Positions 29,749-33,951 of a DNA stretch of 33,951 nt are shown one piece after another. Every line of letters starts with the position of its first letter. The first letter of the stretch is position 1. The position numbers and the translations under genes are program-made. The DNA is from UKL13-2 sp043756275 (lineage in GTDB: Bacteria; Pseudomonadota; Gammaproteobacteria; Burkholderiales; Usitatibacteraceae): the NCBI GenBank assembly GCA_043756275.1, contig JAYURJ010000174.1, positions 1-33,951 on the forward strand, read 5' to 3'. A model generated the notes under the pieces. It was not told where the DNA came from and searched no databases. It saw nothing but the letters and a program-made list of their open reading frames with translations.

Positions 29749-30996
29749 ATGAAAAAGAAAGCGTATGACGTCGTCGTTTTCGGCGCGACCAGCTTTGTCG
29801 GCCAGATTCTGTGCCGCTACCTGCTGGCCGAATTTGGTACCGCCGCCAAACCCGGAAAGCGCAAGCTGCGCTGGGCGATTGCCGGCCGTTCACGCGAAAA
29901 ACTGGATGCGCTGGTGGCATCGCTGGGCACGGACGCGAAGGCGCTCGCCGTCGTCATCGCCGACGCCGAGGACGAAGCAGCGCTCGAATCGCTTTGCGCC
30001 GAGACGCGGGTGGTGATTTCGACCGTGGGGCCTTACGCGCTCTACGGCGAAACCTTGGTGCGCGTGTGCAGCCGCAGCGGCACCGACTATTGCGATCTCA
30101 CCGGCGAGCCACACTGGGTGCGGCGAATGATCAGCAAATATGAAATGGATGCCAAGCAATCGGGCGCGCGCATCGTTCATTGCTGCGGATTCGATTCGAT
30201 CCCATCCGATCTGGGCGTGTGGTTCCTGCAGCAGCAGGCCATGCAGAAATGGGGTGTGCCCTGCAGTGAAGTGAAAATGCGCGTAAAGGCCATGCGCGGC
30301 GCGGCTTCGGGCGGGACAGTGGCGAGCATGCTCAATATTGTGCGCGAAGCGACGCGCGACGCGGCGCTGCGCAAGGAGCTCGCAAACCCCTACTCACTAT
30401 GCCCGCCGGAATCGGCACCGACAGTGCGCCAGACCAACGTGCGCAGTGCGACATATGACAAAGATTTCGAGGCGTGGTCGGCGGCGTTTGTGATGGCGGC
30501 CATCAACGTGCGCATGGTGTTGCGCAGCAATGCGCTTCAGGACTACGGTTATGGCCGCGACTTTCGATATGACGAGGCGATGCTTACCGGCAAGGGAATC
30601 GCCGGGCACGCGCGCGCCACCGCTGTGACCGTGGGGCTGGGCGGCTTCCTCGCCGCGGCGGCCATCCCGCCGACACGCTGGCTGATGGAAAAGACCATCC
30701 TCCCCGCGCCAGGCGATGGCCCCAGCCCGCAAGCACAGGAAAATGGCTTCTATGATTTTAGATTTGTCGGGCGCGCAGGTGAAGGCCGCGAACTACGTGT
30801 GAAAGTCACGGGCGATCGCGATCCGGGATACGGCTCCACCGCCAAGATTCTGGGTGAGGCCGCCGCGTGCCTGGCGCTGGATATTTCGAAGGATGTCGTC
30901 GGTGGCGGGTTCTGGACACCTGCCTCCGCGCTGGGTGCGGCGCTGCACGCGCGGCTGGTGTCGCATGCCGGTTTGACGTTTGAGGTGTCGACCTGA
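29749..30996 (+). CDS. Saccharopine dehydrogenase-like NAD(P)-binding protein (enoyl reductase-like)
   Basis: Predicted oxidoreductase of 415 residues from the saccharopine-dehydrogenase-like group that includes mycobacterial trans-acting enoyl reductases. The nucleotide-binding start is YDVVVFGATSFVGQILCRYL, followed by LRWAIAGRSREKLDALVASL, TRVVISTVGPYALYGETLV and TDYCDLTGEPHWVRRMI. The segment IVHCCGFDSIPSDLGVWFLQ is highly typical of the group. GGAAG lies 7 bp before the ATG. The substrate may be a lipid or polyketide intermediate, by family analogy only. It is divergent from the MBOAT gene with a 273-bp gap that contains an AGGGTA/TACCCT palindrome near 29526. Confidence 0.92.
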   Translation: MKKKAYDVVVFGATSFVGQILCRYLLAEFGTAAKPGKRKLRWAIAGRSREKLDALVASLGTDAKALAVVIADAEDEAALESLCAETRVVISTVGPYALYGETLVRVCSRSGTDYCDLTGEPHWVRRMISKYEMDAKQSGARIVHCCGFDSIPSDLGVWFLQQQAMQKWGVPCSEVKMRVKAMRGAASGGTVASMLNIVREATRDAALRKELANPYSLCPPESAPTVRQTNVRSATYDKDFEAWSAAFVMAAINVRMVLRSNALQDYGYGRDFRYDEAMLTGKGIAGHARATAVTVGLGGFLAAAAIPPTRWLMEKTILPAPGDGPSPQAQENGFYDFRFVGRAGEGRELRVKVTGDRDPGYGSTAKILGEAAACLALDISKDVVGGGFWTPASALGAALHARLVSHAGLTFEVST

Positions 30997-31070
30997 CGTG
31001 TTGGCGTGAGGTGGCGCACCAGCGTAATTGGTGTCTGAACCGTACAGCACTTGCTTCGGCGTAGTCAGAT

Positions 31071-31164
31071 GGTTATTGGCAAAATCGCAGGTTGGCGCTG
31101 AGCCTGTGAAGGCCAACATGTTTTCGCCGAACAAGGTGGACTTCATGATGTTCAGCGCCAACCT
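31071..31164. repeat. Palindromic repeat (AGGTTGGCGCTGA family), copy 1
   Basis: AGGTTGGCGCTGA (31089-31101) and TCAGCGCCAACCT (31152-31164) form an exact inverted repeat around a 50-bp centre. The first 48 bases match the copy at 33868-33915 at 41 positions. It lies between the reductase gene and the DUF2798 gene. Confidence 0.65.
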
Positions 31165-31212
31165 ACCTCTTTGCAATTTTTCTGTCACCGCCCACCGAGA
31201 CCCCTATCGATC

Positions 31213-31452
31213 ATGATCAAGCGAAAACACGAACCGATTGTCTTCGGCTTCATTCTCTCGGGGCTGATGTCCTGCCTCGTCTCCGGCATTGCCACCTTGC
31301 GCGCGCTTGGGCCGGTCTCGGGATTCATGAGCCTCTGGCTGCTGGCGTGGCTGACTTCCTGGGCAGTCGCCTTCCCCAGCGTGTTGCTGGCCGCGCCGAT
31401 CGCGCGACGGCTGGCGCGTGCGGTGATAGCGCGGGTCGCGCCGCCGGAGTGA
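31213..31452 (+). CDS. DUF2798 family small membrane protein
   Basis: Membrane protein of 79 residues with two hydrophobic segments (IVFGFILSGLMSCLVSGIAT and FMSLWLLAWLTSWAVAFPSV). The loop LRALGPVSG and the tail LAAPIARRLARAVI are typical of DUF2798, a family without known function. The ATG at 31213 is preferred because upstream in-frame codons lie in the spacer after a repeat. It stands alone. Confidence 0.85.
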   Translation: MIKRKHEPIVFGFILSGLMSCLVSGIATLRALGPVSGFMSLWLLAWLTSWAVAFPSVLLAAPIARRLARAVIARVAPPE

Positions 31453-31806
31453 AACGATAGAGCGGTTTTTGCCACGCTTTTGCAACAAGCTATAGCACTG
31501 GCGCGGGTCGCAGGCCGATTCTGTCCGGGAGCGCCCGCCAAATGGCGATCTACATGAAAAAATTATCTGATCCCATTCATGAGGTTCCGCTGCGCGGCCG
31601 CGACGACGGCCGCAGGCCAATGTCACGCGGCTCAACATATTCGAGTGTCGCGTGAACAGCCTCTGTTAGATACCGCACAGACTAACGACCGTTTGGCGGA
31701 CATACTGCAAAGTGGTGTAGATAGCGCAACCGCGCTGGCCGGGGTCGCTAACCAGGCGTGCGCCGGTAAATAAATTCACTCATATAAACAATCGAAGGAA
31801 ACTCTC
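31453..31806. other. 354-bp stretch with only an unconvincing small frame
   Basis: Between DUF2798 and the LysM gene there is one 64-codon frame at 31579-31773, whose second half (DTAQTNDRLADILQSGVDSA) reads like a protein but has no family I recognise and no ribosome site. It might be a decayed gene end. GC-rich palindromes (gcgcggccgcg, acggccgc) lie near 31591-31613. AAGGAAA at 31794-31800 belongs to the next gene. Confidence 0.4.
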
Positions 31807-32028
31807 ATGAACGAAAACATGCCGGATTTTTCGAATGTGCAAAGCGGCTCCAGTTCGACGGCGGCGAAGATTTACGAAGTGGTTTCTGGCGACAGTCTGT
31901 CGAAGATAGCCAAGCGCGAGTACGGTAATGCCAGCGAGTGGAAGCGAATCTTTGAGGCTAACCAGGATGTCCTGAAAGACCCGGACAAGATTTTTCCCGG
32001 CCAGAAGCTCAGGATCCCGCCGCTATAA
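31807..32028 (+). CDS. Small LysM-domain protein
   Basis: A 73-residue protein that is almost entirely one LysM domain (IYEVVSGDSLSKIAKREYGN, then WKRIFEANQDVLKDPDKIFP and GQKLRIPPL). This resembles the C-terminal LysM of YgaU/Kbp-type proteins, which bind peptidoglycan or, in Kbp, potassium. It lacks the BON domain and any signal peptide, so it may be cytoplasmic. GAAGGAAACTCTC precedes the ATG. A 10-bp tandem repeat starts at its stop codon. Confidence 0.9.
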   Translation: MNENMPDFSNVQSGSSSTAAKIYEVVSGDSLSKIAKREYGNASEWKRIFEANQDVLKDPDKIFPGQKLRIPPL

Positions 32029-32087
32029 GGTCGCATTAGGCCGCGTTAGGCCGCACTACTGCCGTTTAGTGCCGTTTATCGCTTTAG
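32028..32087. repeat. Degenerate 10-bp tandem repeat
   Basis: Six consecutive decamers: AGGTCGCATT, AGGCCGCGTT, AGGCCGCACT, ACTGCCGTTT, AGTGCCGTTT, ATCGCTTTAG. The first base is the last base of the LysM stop codon. The period equals about one helical turn. Confidence 0.7.
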
Positions 32088-32128
32088 CGCGTGAACTTCA
32101 TTCAACCCGAACCATGGAGAAAATTCCA

Positions 32129-32605
32129 ATGAACAAAAAAATTATTCTCGCGGCACTCGCCGCGGTCGTACTCTCGCTGAATGCCTGCGGCAAAAAAGAA
32201 GAAGCGCCCAAACCCCAGGCAGCCCCAACACCCACGTCAGCGCCCATTACAGTTCCACCCCCTGTCGTGGCCGGGGTCACGGTTGGGTCGGTCACCCTGG
32301 GCAACGCAATCGGCGCAAGCAAGAAAGTTGCAACGGCCTCCGACGGCTTCGGCAGGAAAGATACGATCTATGCTTCTATCGATACGACCGGCACCGGTTC
32401 CGCGACGCTCAAAGCGAAGTGGACGTTTCGCAAGGGCGGTCAGGAAAGCCTCGTGAAGGAAGATAAGCAGATGATCGCGCCGACGGGTCCTGCCACCAGC
32501 GAATTCCACATCAGCAAGCCGGACGGATGGCCAGTCGGCGACTATCAAGTCGAGATCTCCGTGGACGACAAACCGGCCAACATTAAGACCTTTACCGTAA
32601 AGTAG
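32129..32605 (+). CDS. Predicted lipoprotein of unknown function
   Basis: Secreted lipoprotein of 158 residues. The N-terminus KKIILAALAAVVLSLNACGK is a lipoprotein signal with lipobox LNAC (Cys about residue 22). A proline/alanine linker follows (KPQAAPTPTSAPITVPPPVV). The rest is a beta-rich domain: DTIYASIDTTGTGSATLKAK, then FHISKPDGWPVGDYQVEISV and the end KTFTVK. This looks like an immunoglobulin-like fold of the kind seen in exported proteins that modulate partner binding. A slightly earlier ATG at 32114 is in frame, but the signal starts at 32129. It follows the LysM gene and may be co-expressed. Confidence 0.85.
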   Translation: MNKKIILAALAAVVLSLNACGKKEEAPKPQAAPTPTSAPITVPPPVVAGVTVGSVTLGNAIGASKKVATASDGFGRKDTIYASIDTTGTGSATLKAKWTFRKGGQESLVKEDKQMIAPTGPATSEFHISKPDGWPVGDYQVEISVDDKPANIKTFTVK

Positions 32606-32699
32606 CGGCCGCTGGAAAGCGAGTCACGGCGCGCGGCCGGGCATCAACTCACGACGCGCGCCTGACCGCTGCCCGACTCAAGCCGGTGGCCTTCACTGC

Positions 32700-33782
32700 C
32701 TAAGGCACCACCACCATCTTGAATCGCCCGATCAGCCGGCCATCCCGCAGCGCCGCCGATTCCTGAGATTCCATGCGCGCGAAAAACGGTTCTGCTTTCA
32801 GGAACGCCTCCACCTTGGCGAGGTCCGCGGCGCTGAAGGCCGAGATCGTGACGAAATACGGCATCGGCTCGCAAGTCCCGTCCGGACGCATGCGACCGTT
32901 GTATACGCTGCCTGGCGCACGGTTCGTGTGTATGGCGCCTGCGGGCAAATTCGACTTCAGACGCTCGATGAACTGGTTTGCCTGGTCCGTATCCACCCGG
33001 CATTTTGGCGGCAGATTGCGGGCGGGCAACTCGTCCTCGCGCAAGGGCGTGAGATCGGGTGCAGCCGCCGCCGGCCAGTAGTCGACATGATCCGACGACC
33101 AGAGCGGAATCGACGATTCAGATGAGTAGCGCGTCTCGCCGATCACCACCAACTTTCGTCGCTCCCGCCAGCGTAGCGCCAGAGAACCGTCGTTGCGCCG
33201 CTGAAGCCAGAGTTGCGCATTGCGATTCCCGTCCATGCCGCCCGCTACATCGGGTGGTCCCGCGCGACCTTGTGTCCCCACCAAAAACCAGCCGCTTTCG
33301 CATTGCGTATTTGACAATAGCGGCAACACAACATCCACACGAAAAACCGGACCAAGAAATGCGACCCGGTTGAACCAATCTTGTTGGCCGCCGCCGGCCG
33401 ATGACGGTGCCGGCGGATCACGCAACGTCATGTCCAGCCACAAGCCGTAGTTGCGCGGGTCGCGCTCGGCCAGTCTTTTGGCAGCGGCCGCCACTGAGTT
33501 TCTGGGCATGTGCCAGGTCAGGGTGTAGCCGCCATCGCGCGGCCGCAGCGTGGCCAGTTGCGGCGCCTGCCCCTTGGGGCGGACGGTGCCAGTGACACTC
33601 AAATGGAACGTATCGATCCAGGCGGTCTGACCCACGGCGTATGTTCCCGCAAGTTCCGGGCAGTGCTGCGGGGATGCCGCCGTTGCACTCGCGCTGCCGA
33701 CGCCTGCCTGGATGGCCACCGCACATACCAACAACGCAGACAAAGTTAATCGCCGCTTCGATGGCACAGGGTATTCGGACAT
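32700..33782 (-). CDS. Unrecognised secreted protein
   Basis: 360 residues from the ATG at 33782, which has GGGAG 9 bp upstream. A signal peptide is clear (KRRLTLSALLVCAVAIQAGV then ASA-TAAS). The mature part contains a WIDTFHLSVTGTVRP strand region, a tryptophan-rich middle (AQLWLQRRNDGSLALRWRER) and IPLWSSDHVDYWPAA. The C-terminal part has TNRAPGSVYNGRMRPDGTCE, FVTISAFSAADLAKVEAFLK and ends RLIGRFKMVVVP. Two cysteines near the C-terminal half may pair. I do not recognise a family. It is convergent with the lipoprotein gene. A longer reading to 33944 is possible but runs into a repeat. Confidence 0.75.
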   Translation of the reverse strand: MSEYPVPSKRRLTLSALLVCAVAIQAGVGSASATAASPQHCPELAGTYAVGQTAWIDTFHLSVTGTVRPKGQAPQLATLRPRDGGYTLTWHMPRNSVAAAAKRLAERDPRNYGLWLDMTLRDPPAPSSAGGGQQDWFNRVAFLGPVFRVDVVLPLLSNTQCESGWFLVGTQGRAGPPDVAGGMDGNRNAQLWLQRRNDGSLALRWRERRKLVVIGETRYSSESSIPLWSSDHVDYWPAAAAPDLTPLREDELPARNLPPKCRVDTDQANQFIERLKSNLPAGAIHTNRAPGSVYNGRMRPDGTCEPMPYFVTISAFSAADLAKVEAFLKAEPFFARMESQESAALRDGRLIGRFKMVVVP

Positions 33783-33867
33783 TGCCGTTCTCCCTTTTGA
33801 TCCTGAACTTTGCGCAGTGAAAAATGGAGTCTGCCCGGGATGGAACTTACTTAGGCGTAATTGTACG

Positions 33868-33951
33868 GCTATTGGCAATATCGTAGGTTGGTGCTGAGCT
33901 TGCGAAGCCCAACATGGTCGATGATGACTTGTTGGGCTTCGCAAGCTCAGC
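33868..33951. repeat. Palindromic repeat (GGTTGGTGCTGAGC family), copy 2, cut by window end
   Basis: A perfect 21-bp inverted repeat (arms 33893-33913 and 33931-33951, 17-bp loop) begins GCTGAGCTTGCGAAGCCCAA. The left 48 bases match the element at 31071 at about 41 positions. The element probably continues beyond the right edge. Confidence 0.7.

Noticed and set aside
31579..31773. 64-codon frame as a gene
   Set aside because: No ribosome site, no recognised domain and Ala/His-rich start; kept only as part of the description of the gap.

Overview
The window looks like a chromosomal segment of a betaproteobacterium, probably from the Burkholderiales/Nitrosomonadales side. The inference rests on the pyrG-eno-ftsB cluster, a GTP-dependent PEP carboxykinase, an Fnr with four iron-sulfur cysteines, a TRAP transporter of the keto-acid type, and many short palindromic intergenic repeats. 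No rRNA, tRNA, CRISPR array or insertion sequence was recognised. The assignment is inference; no marker gene was compared against a database.

Left part (1-9.4 kb): a TRAP transporter (dctP, then a terminator hairpin, then dctQ running off the left edge) diverges from nhaA. An fnr gene follows, with an exact FNR box 40 bp upstream of its likely start. Next come an unrecognised 424-residue protein with PIN-like features beside a REP-like palindrome, and an MmcQ/YjbR protein. The pyrG, eno and ftsB genes then run leftwards; the kdsA gene often found between pyrG and eno is absent, and a dispersed repeat occupies the gap.

Middle part (9.6-24.2 kb): a hicAB toxin-antitoxin pair with direct repeats just upstream, a luciferase-like monooxygenase, and mtnA followed closely by a class II aldolase. 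The last two fit the DHAP shunt for recycling 5-deoxy-pentose by-products of SAM enzymes. Then come pckG, a DUF3617 protein, ilvA and dadA (amino-acid catabolism), a Nudix hydrolase, a DMT transporter, an apparently orphan integron cassette (GFA-family gene ending in an attC site), a His-rich CDF metal transporter and an MFS transporter.

Right part (24.2-34 kb): dnaE with a Gly/Asn-rich C-terminal tail, then a more GC-rich accessory stretch. It holds a dockerin-type fragment, an MBOAT/wax-synthase-like membrane protein, a saccharopine-dehydrogenase-like enoyl reductase, DUF2798 and LysM small proteins, a lipoprotein and an unrecognised secreted protein.

The most notable signals are the lone attC-bearing cassette, the FNR autoregulation site that settles the fnr start, the mtnA-aldolase pair, the unusual HxxxH metal site in the CDF protein, the PIN-like protein, and at least six families of dispersed palindromic repeats, several of them present in two or three copies within the window.
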